Notes: generated from the letters alone by a model not told the origin. A stretch of DNA of 37,155 nt from Pseudomonadota bacterium (GCA_023394655.1 JAEXAG010000085.1:1-37155); one strand, 5' to 3'; counted from the stretch's first letter, positions 23,487 to 32,357 are shown. Program-made: numbers and translations.

Positions 23487-24433
23487 TGTCCGCCACGCGG
23501 CCCCTGCACTGGGCGGAAATCGGCGAGGTCACCTCGGTCAACGGCATCCGCGCGCTGTGCTTCGTGCACCGCCGGCTGGGCCGCCTGCCCTTCCTGCTGT
23601 GCCTGTACCCGGTGGTCCTGTTCCACTGGCTGGCGCGGCCCGCGGCCCGCCGCGCCTCCATCGACTACCTGCGCCGCGCGGATGCCGCATCGCCCGGGCT
23701 GTTCCGCCGGCGGCCCGGACGCTGGCAAAGCCTGCGCCACCTCGCCGCGTTCGGCGACACCTTGCTGACCAAGATCATCGCTTGCGGCGGCGGCTATCCG
23801 TCGGATCGCGTGGAACTGAGCCGCGAAGTGATGCTCACGCAATTGCGCGGTGGCGAAGGCGGCGTGATCGTCACCGCGCACTTGGGCTGCCTGGAGCTGA
23901 CCCAGGCGCTGGCGCGCGAAGTCCCCGGCCTGAGAGTGACGGTGCTGGTGCATACCGCGCACGCCGAACGCTTCAACCGCCTGCTGGAGCGGCTGGATTC
24001 CGGCGATGCCCTGCGCCTGCAGCAGGTCACCGAACTCGGCCCGGCCACCGCGGTGATGCTCGGCGAGCGCGTGGCGCGCGGCGAGTTCGTCGCCATCGCC
24101 GGCGACCGGGTACCCCTGCGTGGCGGACGCAGCGTGAGCGCCCGCTTCCTCGGTGCCGAGGCACGCTTTCCGATAGGCCCCTACGTGCTGGCCGCGGCGC
24201 TCGGCTGCCCGCTGTTCGCGATGTCCTGCCTGCGCACCGCTCGCGGCTACGGGATCGCGTTCGAGCGCCTCGCCGATCGCGTCGTGCTGCCGCGCGGATC
24301 GCGTGCCGAGGCATTGGCCGGGTACGCGGCCACCTATGCCGGCTGGCTGCAGGACCAGGTGCGGAAATCGCCCCTGGACTGGTTCAATTTCTACGATTTC
24401 TGGGAAGGCGCGGACGATGGACGGAATGGATGA
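23486..24433 (+). CDS. LpxL/HtrB-like acyltransferase of the APE cluster
   Basis: 315 residues of the lysophospholipid/lipid A acyltransferase family: a hydrophobic N-terminal stretch (~34-50) and the catalytic HX4E in TAHLGCLEL (H132, E137). The end FNFYDFWEG is typical of the APE-linked branch. It likely transfers an acyl or polyene chain to a lipid acceptor at the inner membrane. The start ATG 23486 overlaps the glycosyltransferase stop by one base (TGATG), and its last 17 nt overlap the ammonia lyase gene. It may correspond to the acyltransferase half of ApeJ. Confidence 0.86.
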   Translation: MSATRPLHWAEIGEVTSVNGIRALCFVHRRLGRLPFLLCLYPVVLFHWLARPAARRASIDYLRRADAASPGLFRRRPGRWQSLRHLAAFGDTLLTKIIACGGGYPSDRVELSREVMLTQLRGGEGGVIVTAHLGCLELTQALAREVPGLRVTVLVHTAHAERFNRLLERLDSGDALRLQQVTELGPATAVMLGERVARGEFVAIAGDRVPLRGGRSVSARFLGAEARFPIGPYVLAAALGCPLFAMSCLRTARGYGIAFERLADRVVLPRGSRAEALAGYAATYAGWLQDQVRKSPLDWFNFYDFWEGADDGRNG

Positions 24434-25964
24434 TGCGGCACGCGTGGTGTTCGGCGCCGCGCCGCTGACGATCGAGGACGTGGTGGCGCTGGCGCGGCGG
24501 CAAGCGCAGGCGGCGCTTTCGGCCGAGCCGGCGTTCCGCGCGCGCATCGAGCGCGGCGCGGCACTGCTCGACGGCGTGCTGCGCGAAGATGGCGTGATCT
24601 ACGGCGTCACCACCGGCTACGGCGATTCCTGCACCACGCGCATCCCCGCCGACCTGGTGCGCGAACTGCCGCACCATCTCTTCGCCTACCACGGCTGCGG
24701 GCTCGGCCGTTTCCTCGACGCCGAGGAAACCCGCGCGGTGCTGGCCGCGCGCCTGGCATCGCTGGCGCACGGCATGTCCGGCGTCAGCACGGCGCTGCTG
24801 GAAGGCCTCGAAGCCCTGCTCCGCCACGACGTGCTGCCGCTGATCCCGGCCGAGGGCTCGGTCGGTGCCAGCGGCGATCTCACCCCGCTCTCCTACGTGG
24901 CCGCCGTGCTCTGCGGCGAGCGGGAGGTGCTGCACGAAGGCCGTCGCCGCCCGGCCGCCGAAGCGCTGGCCGGGATCGGCTTGAAGCCGCTGCGACTGCG
25001 CCCGAAGGAAGGGCTGGCGATCATGAACGGCACCGCGGTGATGACCGGGCTGGCCTGCCTCGCCTGGCGCCGCGCGGATTACCTCGCGCGCCTCGCCACC
25101 CGACTGACCGCCTGCAACGTGGTCGCCTCGGCCGGCAATGCGCACCACTTCGACGAAGTGCTGTTCGCCGCCAAGCCGCATCCCGGGCAGAGCGAAATCG
25201 CCCGCCGCCTGCGCGAGGACCTGCACAGCGAACGCCCGCCGCGCAACGACCAGCGCCTGCAGGACCGTTACTCCCTGCGTTGCGCACCGCATGTCATCGG
25301 CGTGCTGCAGGATGCCCTGCCGTTCCTGCGGCAACTGCTGGAAACCGAGCTCAACAGCGCCAACGACAATCCGTTGATCGATCCCGAGCGCGGCCACATC
25401 CTGCATGGCGGACACTTCTACGGCGGCCACGTCGCCTTCGCCATGGACGCGCTGAAGAACGCCGTGGCCAACATCGCCGACCTGCTGGACCGGCAACTCG
25501 CCCTGCTGGTGGACACCCGCTACAACCACGGCCTGCCGGCCAACCTCTCGGGCTCGACCGGGCCGCGCGCGGCCATCAACCACGGGCTCAAGGCGCTGCA
25601 GATCAGCGTCTCGGCGTGGACCGCGGAAGCGCTCAAGCTGACCATGCCGGCCTCGGTGTTCTCGCGCTCCACCGAGTGCCACAACCAGGACAAGGTCAGC
25701 ATGGGCACCATCGCCGCGCGCGATTGCCTGCGCGTGATCGAGCTGACCACCCAGGTGGCCGCGGCGATGCTGCTGGCAGCCCGCCAGGGCATCGCCCTGC
25801 GCGCGCGCCTGGGCGAGTTGCCCGTGCTTTCCACGGGCGCGCAATCGATGCTCGACGACCTCGCCGCGCGCATCCCGCTGGTGGACGAGGACCGTGCGCT
25901 CGATGGCGAACTGCGGATGCTGGTCGCCGACATCGGCCGGGAGCACTGGAGCCTGTATGACTGA
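24417..25964 (+). CDS. MIO-type aromatic amino acid ammonia lyase of the APE cluster
   Basis: 515 residues, HAL/PAL/TAL family. The MIO cofactor forms from Ala-Ser-Gly at 151-153 (GSVGASGDLTPL); catalytic Tyr62 is in IYGVTTGYG. The substrate-selectivity region reads HLFAYHGCGLG; the His (H92) aligns with the His that favours tyrosine in bacterial TAL, whereas histidine lyases have Ser-His here. It likely makes 4-coumarate from tyrosine as the aryl starter. No other histidine-utilisation (hut) gene is nearby, so a HutH role is unlikely. ATG 24417 has GGAAGG upstream; ATG 24426 is an alternative. The stop overlaps the next gene. Confidence 0.9.
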   Translation: MDGMDDAARVVFGAAPLTIEDVVALARRQAQAALSAEPAFRARIERGAALLDGVLREDGVIYGVTTGYGDSCTTRIPADLVRELPHHLFAYHGCGLGRFLDAEETRAVLAARLASLAHGMSGVSTALLEGLEALLRHDVLPLIPAEGSVGASGDLTPLSYVAAVLCGEREVLHEGRRRPAAEALAGIGLKPLRLRPKEGLAIMNGTAVMTGLACLAWRRADYLARLATRLTACNVVASAGNAHHFDEVLFAAKPHPGQSEIARRLREDLHSERPPRNDQRLQDRYSLRCAPHVIGVLQDALPFLRQLLETELNSANDNPLIDPERGHILHGGHFYGGHVAFAMDALKNAVANIADLLDRQLALLVDTRYNHGLPANLSGSTGPRAAINHGLKALQISVSAWTAEALKLTMPASVFSRSTECHNQDKVSMGTIAARDCLRVIELTTQVAAAMLLAARQGIALRARLGELPVLSTGAQSMLDDLAARIPLVDEDRALDGELRMLVADIGREHWSLYD

Positions 25965-26370
25965 TCTTTCGCACGAGATCGAGCTGAGCCCCGCCTTCCA
26001 CGATTGCGATGCGATGCAGGTGGTCTGGCACGGCAACTACTTCAAGTATTTCGAGATCGCCCGCTGCGCGCTGCTCGAAAAACACGATTACGACTATCCG
26101 CAGATGCAGGCCTCCGGTTGGCTCTGGCCGGTGGTGGATGCACGGGTGAAATACATCCGGCCGCTGCGTTACGGCCAGCGCCTGCGCGTGCGCGCACGGA
26201 TCACCGAATGGGAGAACCGCCTGCGCATCGAATACGCGATCCACGATGCCGAGGGCGGTCGCGCCCTGACCCGCGCGTACACCATCCAGGTGGCGGTCGG
26301 CGTCGATTCCGGGGAGATGTGCTACGTCTGTCCGCCGGTACTTTGGGAACGCCTGGGAGTGACGGTGTGA
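25957..26370 (+). CDS. apeK: hotdog thioesterase of the APE cluster
   Basis: 137 residues of the 4-hydroxybenzoyl-CoA thioesterase family: FHDCDAMQVVWHGNYFKYFEIAR (residues ~14-36, catalytic Asp near 16-18) followed by ARVKYIRPLRYGQRLRVRARI. In APE pathways this enzyme is thought to release or proofread chains from the ACP. It overlaps the ammonia lyase gene by 8 nt and ends in a GTGA overlap with the LolA-like gene. Confidence 0.9.
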   Translation: MTDLSHEIELSPAFHDCDAMQVVWHGNYFKYFEIARCALLEKHDYDYPQMQASGWLWPVVDARVKYIRPLRYGQRLRVRARITEWENRLRIEYAIHDAEGGRALTRAYTIQVAVGVDSGEMCYVCPPVLWERLGVTV

Positions 26371-27017
26371 CGAGGATGAATCGATGGATCGGCGGCTTCG
26401 CCGGCCTGCTGCTGGCGATGGCGATGACGGGCGTTTCGGCGGCACCGCAGGCGGGCGCGGGCGACCGCACGCTGGCGGCGGTGGAGGCCAGGATCGGCAA
26501 GGTGCAGCTGCTGCGCGGCCGCTTCGAGCAGGAAAAGCAGGTGCAGGGCTTCCGCAACCCGCTGCGCTCGCAGGGCCGCTTCGTGCTGGCGCGCGATCGC
26601 GGGGTGCTGTGGACGACGGAAAAACCCTTCCCCTCCGAAGTGGTGCTGACCGGCCAGCGCATCCTCAGCCGGCAACCCGACGGCAGCATGCGCATCGAGC
26701 TGGATGGCCGCCAGCAGCCCGCACTGGCCGCGGCCAACGCCATGATGCTGGCCCTGGTCGGCGGCGATGTCGGCGCGCTGTCCACGCACTTCCGCATCCG
26801 CGCGGAAGCACTGGCGGGCGACCGCTGGCGCATGACCCTGGTGCCGCGCGGCGCCGCACTCGCGCGGGCATTCACTTCGATCGCGCTCTCCGGCGATCGC
26901 CACGTGCGCGAAGTGGAGATCATCGAAGCCGGCGGCGACCGTACCCGGCTGCGTTTCAGCGAGCTGGCCGAGACCCCTGCGCGACTGAGCCCGGCGGAGG
27001 CCGCGCGATTTGACTGA
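26367..27017 (+). CDS. apeL: LolA-like outer-membrane carrier protein of the APE cluster
   Basis: 216 residues: signal peptide to ~25 (MTGVSAAPQ), then a LolA-like beta fold (LLRGRFEQEKQVQGFRNPLRSQGRFVLARDRGVLWTTEKPFPSEVVL). It probably carries the lipid-linked polyene across the periplasm between the MMPL exporter and the outer membrane. GTG 26367, behind GGGAG, is preferred to ATG 26376, which has no spaced ribosome-binding site. Housekeeping LolA is normally elsewhere, next to ftsK, so this is a dedicated paralogue by inference. It overlaps the exporter gene by 8 nt. Confidence 0.88.
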   Translation: MTRMNRWIGGFAGLLLAMAMTGVSAAPQAGAGDRTLAAVEARIGKVQLLRGRFEQEKQVQGFRNPLRSQGRFVLARDRGVLWTTEKPFPSEVVLTGQRILSRQPDGSMRIELDGRQQPALAAANAMMLALVGGDVGALSTHFRIRAEALAGDRWRMTLVPRGAALARAFTSIALSGDRHVREVEIIEAGGDRTRLRFSELAETPARLSPAEAARFD

Positions 27018-29400
27018 GGCCGTCGCATCGTCGTCCGGCCATGCCGCCCTGCGTCGCGTCTGGCGCTGGGTGGCGCTGGCGTGGCTGTGCGTGGTGCTGG
27101 CGGTGGGCGCGCATCAATGGCGGTTCTGGCAGCAGCCGGCGGTGGACAGCGACGTGCTCGCCCTGCTGCCGCGCAGTGCCGACGATGCGCTGCTTTCGGA
27201 CGCGATCGCACGCATCGCAGATGACGGCGGGCGCCAGGTAGTCGTGGCGCTCGGCGCCGGCAGCGCGGAGGCCGCGCGCCGGGCCGAGGCCGCCTATCGC
27301 GAGGCACTGGGCGATGCCGGCGGCCTGCTCGCCCCGGCCGGCAGCGCGGCCGACTGGTTCGATGCCGCGCAAGCCTTCCACGCGCCGCATCGCCGGCAGA
27401 TGCTGACGCCTTCGCAACGCGAGCTGCTGGCCGGCACGCCCGTCGATGCTCTGGCCGAACGCGCGCTGGCATCGCTCTACGGCCTGCCCGGCGCGCCGCG
27501 CATGTTGCCCTGGGTGGAGGATCCGCTCGGGCTCTGGCCGCAATGGTGGCAAGAGCGCGCCGCCGCCTCGGGCATGGCGATCGGCGCCGATGGCCTGCTG
27601 CAATCCGATGGCCGCCACTGGGCGGTGCTGCAGTTCGCCGGCACCCGTTCCGCGTTCCGGCTGGATGGCGAGCGCCAGCTGCAGGATCGGCTGGATGCCG
27701 CCGCCGAAGCCGCGCGCGCCGCCGTGCCGGACTTGCGCGAATTGCGCGCGGGCGTCCCGCTGCATGCCGAAGCCGCCGCGGTGCAGGCGCATCGCGAGAT
27801 CAACACCATCGGCTGGGGTTCGCTGGCCGCGGTGCTGCTGCTGGCGTGGCTGGCTTTCCGCTCGCTGCGGCCGATCCTGCTGGTGGCCGGCTCGCTGCTG
27901 ATCGGCTGCGCGGCGGCCGTTTCCGCCACCGTGGCGGTGTTCGGCGAAGTCCAGCTGCTGACGCTCGTGTTCGGCGCCAGCCTGGTCGGCGTGGCCGAGG
28001 ATTACGGCATCCACTGGTTCGCCTGCCGACAATCGGGCCGCGAACGCCCCTGGCCGCTGCTGCGCGTGCTGCTGCCGGCGCTCTTGCTGGCACTCGCCAC
28101 CAGCATCACCGCCTATCTCGCGCTCGGCCTCGCGCCCTTCCCCGGCCTGCGGCAGATGGCGCTGTTTTCGGTCGTCGGGCTGACCGCGGCCTTTCTCACC
28201 GTGATCTGCTGGTTCCCGTGGCTGGATCGCGGCGAAGTGAAAACCAACGCGTTCTCGGAAGCGCTGGGGCGCTCGCTGGCACGCTGGCCGCGCGTGGACG
28301 GACGCCGTGGCTGGAAACTGGCCGGCGTGCTGGCGCTGGCGTTCTCGATCGCCGGCATCATCCAGCTGCGTCCGCTCGACGACCTCCGCAGCTTGCAATC
28401 CTCGCCACCGGAGCTGATCGAGCAACAGCGGCAGATCGACGAGTTGCTCGGCATGCCGAGCCCCGCGCAATTCTTCCTGGTGCAGGGCGAGGATGCCGAA
28501 TCCGTCCTGCAGCGCGAGGAAGCCCTCACCGCACGCCTGCGTGCGCTGGAAGCGGAAGGCCGCATCGGCGGCCATCGCGCGGCAAGCGACTGGCTGCCAT
28601 CACGGCGCCAGCAGGCAGCGGATGCGGCGCTGGCGGCACGGATCGAATCGGAAGTCATCCGGCGCGTCGCCACGGCGCTCGACGAACCCCTCGCGCACGA
28701 GGCCGCCGCCATCGCGCCGATGCCGGAAGTCGAGGCCTGGCTCGCCGATCCCGCATCCGAGCCCGCGCGGATGCTCTGGTTGGGGCGGCTGGGCGATGGC
28801 CAGGCTTCGGTGGTCATGATCGAAGGCCTGTCCCGCAGCGGCGCACTCGACGCACTTCGCGCCGCCACCGAAGGCTTGCCCGGCGTGCGCTGGGTGGACC
28901 GCACCCGCGACTACTCGGAACTGCTCGGCCACTACCGCCGGATGATGTCTTGGCTGTTGGTGGCCGGTCTGGTCGCGGTGGGCGCGCTCTTGGCGTGGCG
29001 CCATCGCGCCGATGCCTGGCGCACGCTCGCGCCGACGGTGCTGGCCGGCCTGCTGGCGCTGGCCGTACTCGGCTGGACCGGGCAGCCGCTGCAATTGTTC
29101 AACGTGCTGGCGCTGCTGCTGCTGCTCGGCATGGGGATCGACTACGGCATCTTCCTGACCGAACATCGGGGCGAGCCCGGCGCGTGGCTGGCCGTCTGCG
29201 TGGGGGGTGCCAGCACCTGGCTTTCGTTCGGCCTGCTGGCCCTGTCCTCGACCCCGGCCCTGCACGCCTTCGGCCTGACCCTGCTGCTTGGCATCGGGTT
29301 GGTCTGGCTGATTTCACCGCTGTTCCGTCCGCTGCATTGCACCCCGCCCGATCCCGTTCCCGGAGAACCCGAACATGAGCCTGCCCGTCGAATCCAGTGA
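27010..29400 (+). CDS. apeM: MMPL/RND-family exporter of the APE cluster
   Basis: 796 residues with 12 predicted transmembrane segments in the 1+5/1+5 RND plan: TM1 ~17-36, a periplasmic loop, TM2-6 between ~268 and 410, a second periplasmic loop after TM7, and TM8-12 near the end. The conserved MMPL signatures GVAEDYGIHWFA and GIDYGIFLTEH mark the two central helices. It likely lifts the polyene lipid from the inner membrane to the LolA-like carrier using proton motive force. TTG start at 27010, overlapping the LolA-like gene. The last 26 nt overlap the halogenase gene. Confidence 0.92.
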   Translation: MTEAVASSSGHAALRRVWRWVALAWLCVVLAVGAHQWRFWQQPAVDSDVLALLPRSADDALLSDAIARIADDGGRQVVVALGAGSAEAARRAEAAYREALGDAGGLLAPAGSAADWFDAAQAFHAPHRRQMLTPSQRELLAGTPVDALAERALASLYGLPGAPRMLPWVEDPLGLWPQWWQERAAASGMAIGADGLLQSDGRHWAVLQFAGTRSAFRLDGERQLQDRLDAAAEAARAAVPDLRELRAGVPLHAEAAAVQAHREINTIGWGSLAAVLLLAWLAFRSLRPILLVAGSLLIGCAAAVSATVAVFGEVQLLTLVFGASLVGVAEDYGIHWFACRQSGRERPWPLLRVLLPALLLALATSITAYLALGLAPFPGLRQMALFSVVGLTAAFLTVICWFPWLDRGEVKTNAFSEALGRSLARWPRVDGRRGWKLAGVLALAFSIAGIIQLRPLDDLRSLQSSPPELIEQQRQIDELLGMPSPAQFFLVQGEDAESVLQREEALTARLRALEAEGRIGGHRAASDWLPSRRQQAADAALAARIESEVIRRVATALDEPLAHEAAAIAPMPEVEAWLADPASEPARMLWLGRLGDGQASVVMIEGLSRSGALDALRAATEGLPGVRWVDRTRDYSELLGHYRRMMSWLLVAGLVAVGALLAWRHRADAWRTLAPTVLAGLLALAVLGWTGQPLQLFNVLALLLLLGMGIDYGIFLTEHRGEPGAWLAVCVGGASTWLSFGLLALSSTPALHAFGLTLLLGIGLVWLISPLFRPLHCTPPDPVPGEPEHEPARRIQ

Positions 29401-30625
29401 AATCCTGATCATCGGCGCCGGGCCGGCCGGCTCGGTGGCCGCCGCCTACCTGCGCCGGCAGGGACGACAGGTGCTGATGATCGAGCGCCAGCAGTTCCCG
29501 CGTTTCTCCATCGGCGAGAGCCTGCTGCCGCAGAGCATGCAGTACATCGAGGAGGCCGGTCTGCTGCGCGATGTCGTCGAAGCCGGCTTCCAGCACAAGA
29601 ACGGCGCCGCCTTCGCCCGCGGCGAGCATCAGGCCACCGCCTTCGATTTCCGCGACAAATCCTCGCCCGGCTGGGGCACCACCTACCAGGTGCAGCGCGC
29701 CACCTTCGACGACGTGCTGGCCAGGGGCGCGCAACGCATTGGCGCGGAGCTGAGATTCGGCCACGAGGTGCTGGCGGTGGAGCCGGGCGAACACCCCCGC
29801 GTGCACGCCCGCGATCCGGAAGGCTGCGAGTACGTGATCGAAGCCGGCTTCATCCTCGATGCCAGCGGATTCGCGCGCCTGCTGCCGCGCCTGCTGGATC
29901 TCGAAAGGCCTTCCAACTTCCCGGTGCGCGGCGCGATCTTCACCCACGTGCGCGACCACATCCCGCCCGGTGGCGATTTCGACCGCAACAAGATCCTGAT
30001 CACGACGCATCCCGAACACGTCGATGTCTGGTACTGGACGATCCCGTTCTCCAACGGCTGCTGCTCGCTCGGCGTGGTGGCCGAGCCGTCCTTCCTCGAG
30101 CAGTACGAGGGCAGCGACCTGGAACGCCTGCAGGCCATCGTCGCCGAAGCGCCCAACCTGAAGCGGCTGATGCGCGATGCGGAGTGGAACGTGATGCCGC
30201 CGCGCACCATCACCGGCTACTCCGCCAACGTGGATTCGCTGGTCGGGCCGGGCTACGCGCTGCTCGGCAACGCCGGCGAGTTCCTCGACCCGGTGTTCTC
30301 CTCCGGCGTCACCATCGCCTTCCGCTCGGCCAAGCTCGCCGCCGAATGCCTGGCCCGCCAGCATGCCGGCGAAGCCGTGGACTGGGGGCAGGACTTCGAA
30401 GAGCCGCTGCGCTACGGCGTGCGCACCTTCCGCCGCTTCGTGGAATCCTGGTACGCGGGCGGCTTCCAGAACATCATCTACCACCCCCGGCAGCAGCCCG
30501 AAGTCCGGCGAATGATCTGCTCGATCCTCGCCGGCTACGCTTGGGATCGCGACAACCCCTACGTCTCGGATGAAGGCGGACGCCGCATGCGGGTGCTGGA
30601 GGAACTGTGCGCCCCCACCGCCTGA
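29375..30625 (+). CDS. flavin-dependent halogenase-like protein of the APE cluster
   Basis: 416 residues. FAD-binding GxGxxG (GAGPAG, 14-19), FSIGESLLP (44-52), the Lys expected to carry the hypohalite in GFQHKNGAAF (Lys75), the halogenase signature WxWxIP as WYWTIP (219-224), and LDPVFSSGV (near 305-313). Both halogenase hallmarks are present, so it is more likely a true halogenase than a plain monooxygenase. It is closest by motif to the phenol/carrier-bound type rather than free-tryptophan enzymes. In this cluster it would halogenate the aryl head or polyene, as in brominated xanthomonadins. It needs a partner flavin reductase, not seen in the window. Confidence 0.88.
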   Translation: MSLPVESSEILIIGAGPAGSVAAAYLRRQGRQVLMIERQQFPRFSIGESLLPQSMQYIEEAGLLRDVVEAGFQHKNGAAFARGEHQATAFDFRDKSSPGWGTTYQVQRATFDDVLARGAQRIGAELRFGHEVLAVEPGEHPRVHARDPEGCEYVIEAGFILDASGFARLLPRLLDLERPSNFPVRGAIFTHVRDHIPPGGDFDRNKILITTHPEHVDVWYWTIPFSNGCCSLGVVAEPSFLEQYEGSDLERLQAIVAEAPNLKRLMRDAEWNVMPPRTITGYSANVDSLVGPGYALLGNAGEFLDPVFSSGVTIAFRSAKLAAECLARQHAGEAVDWGQDFEEPLRYGVRTFRRFVESWYAGGFQNIIYHPRQQPEVRRMICSILAGYAWDRDNPYVSDEGGRRMRVLEELCAPTA

Positions 30626-31176
30626 TCCTTGCGGCCATCGCCTGGCTGGCGCTGCTGGCGTTCGCGGCCTGCGCGCCGGTGCAACGCGTGCCGGCGCCCG
30701 CGCAGGTACTGCCCGAGCTGCGCTTGTCGCCCGAATCGCTCGGGCGCCCGCTGGCGCTGCAGCAACGGCTGGAAATCCGCCACGGCGACCACGCCGAAGC
30801 GCTCGATGCCCTGCTGGAGGCGACCCCGCAAGACGTGCAACTGCTGGTGATGGCGATGGGCCGCACCGGCGTGCGCCTGCGCTGGGATGGCCGCGTGCTC
30901 GAACAAAGACGCGCCGAATGGCTGCCGGCGGCGGTGCGCGGCGAACGCGTGCTCGACGACGTGCAGTTCGCGTTCTGGCCGGCCGCCGCGATCCGCGAAC
31001 GCCTGCCCGCCGGCTGGACGCTGGCCGAGGATGCCGGACGCCGCGTGCTTTCCCATGCCGATCGCGAATGGCTGGTGCTCGAGCGCGTGGAAGGCGAACG
31101 CCGCATGCGCCTGCACAATCTCGCCGAAGGCTACGCACTGGAGATCAGCTCCATGCCGCTGGACGAGGCGCCGTGA
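30607..31176 (+). CDS. apeN: DUF3261-type lipoprotein of the APE cluster
   Basis: 189 residues. The signal peptide ends in a lipobox (LLAFAAC, Cys ~22), so an outer-membrane lipoprotein is likely. The mature part is a LolB-like beta-rich chain (LELRHGDHAEALDALLEATPQ type, VQLLVMAMGRTGVRLRWDGRVL). Its place between exporter/carrier genes and ketosynthase matches ApeN, proposed to receive the polyene at the outer membrane. GTG start 30607 inside the halogenase gene (19-nt overlap); the stop overlaps the next start as GTGA. Confidence 0.86.
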   Translation: MRPHRLILAAIAWLALLAFAACAPVQRVPAPAQVLPELRLSPESLGRPLALQQRLEIRHGDHAEALDALLEATPQDVQLLVMAMGRTGVRLRWDGRVLEQRRAEWLPAAVRGERVLDDVQFAFWPAAAIRERLPAGWTLAEDAGRRVLSHADREWLVLERVEGERRMRLHNLAEGYALEISSMPLDEAP

Positions 31177-32357
31177 CCACGCCCATCCGGCTGCATGCGC
31201 CGGGGATCGTCTGTGCGCTCGGTGACGACCGCGCCAGCGTGCGCGATGCCCTGTTCGCCGGCGTCGCCGGCACACTGGTGCAGGACGATGGCTGTTCGCC
31301 CGGCCGCGTGCTGCCGCTCGGCCGGGTCCGGGCCATGCTTCCTCCGATGGACGATCTGCCCGTCGTCCAGCGCGGCCGCAACAATGCGCTGCTGCGCCAC
31401 GCCTTCGCCGAGATCGCGCCGGCAGTCGCCGCCGTGGTCGAGCGCCACGGCCCGGATCGGGTCGCGGTGATCGTGGGTACCAGCACCTCCGGCATCGGCG
31501 AGGCCGAACACGCGGTCGTCGCGCTGCAGCGCGATGGCCACTGGCCCGCGGGCTTTCACTACGCGCAGCAGGAAATGGGTGCGCCGGCGAAGTTCGTCGC
31601 CCGGCTCGCCGGCATCAGCGGCCCCGCTTGGACGATTTCCACCGCCTGCTCCTCCGGCGCCAAGGCACTGGCCTCGGCCGCGCGCCTGCTGCAGGCCGGC
31701 ATCGTCGATGCGGTGGTGGCCGGCGGCGCCGACTCGCTCTGCCGCTTCACCGTCGGCGGATTCGCGGCGCTGGAATCGGTGTCGTCGAAGCGTTGCAATC
31801 CGTTTTCGCGGCATCGCGAGGGCATCAATCTCGGCGAAGGCGCGGCGCTGTTCCTGCTCGAGCGCGGCGAGGGCCCGGTCAGGCTTTCCGGCTGGGGCGA
31901 AACATCCGACGCGCACCATCCTTCCGCGCCCGACCCTTCAGGCCGCGGCGCGATCGACGCAATGCGCGCGGCCCTCGCGCGGGCCGGGCTCACGCCGGCG
32001 CAGATCGATTACATCAACCTGCACGGCACCGCCACCCCGCAGAACGATGCGATGGAGTCACGGGCGGTGGTCGAGGTGTTCGGCGCGGGCGTCCCGGCCA
32101 GTTCCACCAAGCCGCTGACCGGGCATGCGCTCGGTGCCGCCGGCGCGATCGAAGCCGCGCTGTGCTGGCTGGTGCTGGCCGACAACCCCGATCGCCGCTT
32201 GCCGCCGAACTTCTGGGATGGCGCCGCCGACCCGGAGTTGCCGGCGCTGGCGCTGGTGGCGCCCGGCCAGGCCGCCGGAACGCCGCCGCGGCATGTCATC
32301 AGCAATTCCTTCGCCTTCGGCGGCAGCAATGTCGCGCTGGCGCTTTCGCGCGCATGA
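31173..32357 (+). CDS. apeO: beta-ketoacyl-ACP synthase 1 of the APE cluster (elongating KS)
   Basis: 394 residues, thiolase fold. The full Cys-His-His triad is present: Cys159 in STACSSGAK, His284 in LHGTATPQND and His318 in KPLTGHALGAAG. Partner of the chain-length factor at 18397-19131; together they should condense malonyl-ACP with the growing polyene. The two halves of the pair are at opposite ends of the operon. GTG start in a GTGA overlap with the lipoprotein gene. Confidence 0.94.
   Translation: MTTPIRLHAPGIVCALGDDRASVRDALFAGVAGTLVQDDGCSPGRVLPLGRVRAMLPPMDDLPVVQRGRNNALLRHAFAEIAPAVAAVVERHGPDRVAVIVGTSTSGIGEAEHAVVALQRDGHWPAGFHYAQQEMGAPAKFVARLAGISGPAWTISTACSSGAKALASAARLLQAGIVDAVVAGGADSLCRFTVGGFAALESVSSKRCNPFSRHREGINLGEGAALFLLERGEGPVRLSGWGETSDAHHPSAPDPSGRGAIDAMRAALARAGLTPAQIDYINLHGTATPQNDAMESRAVVEVFGAGVPASSTKPLTGHALGAAGAIEAALCWLVLADNPDRRLPPNFWDGAADPELPALALVAPGQAAGTPPRHVISNSFAFGGSNVALALSRA

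Noticed and set aside
24417..25964. Ammonia lyase as histidine-utilisation HutH
   Set aside because: No hutU, hutI or hutG neighbours; it lies inside the polyene operon and has a His in the tyrosine-type selectivity position.
26367..27017. LolA-like gene as the housekeeping lipoprotein carrier LolA
   Set aside because: It is coupled to the MMPL exporter and thioesterase genes of the polyene operon; housekeeping lolA usually sits by ftsK.
26956..31138. Long minus-strand open frames opposite the exporter, halogenase and lipoprotein genes
   Set aside because: Shadow frames without signal, domain or ribosome-binding site; the plus-strand reading is a coherent coupled operon.
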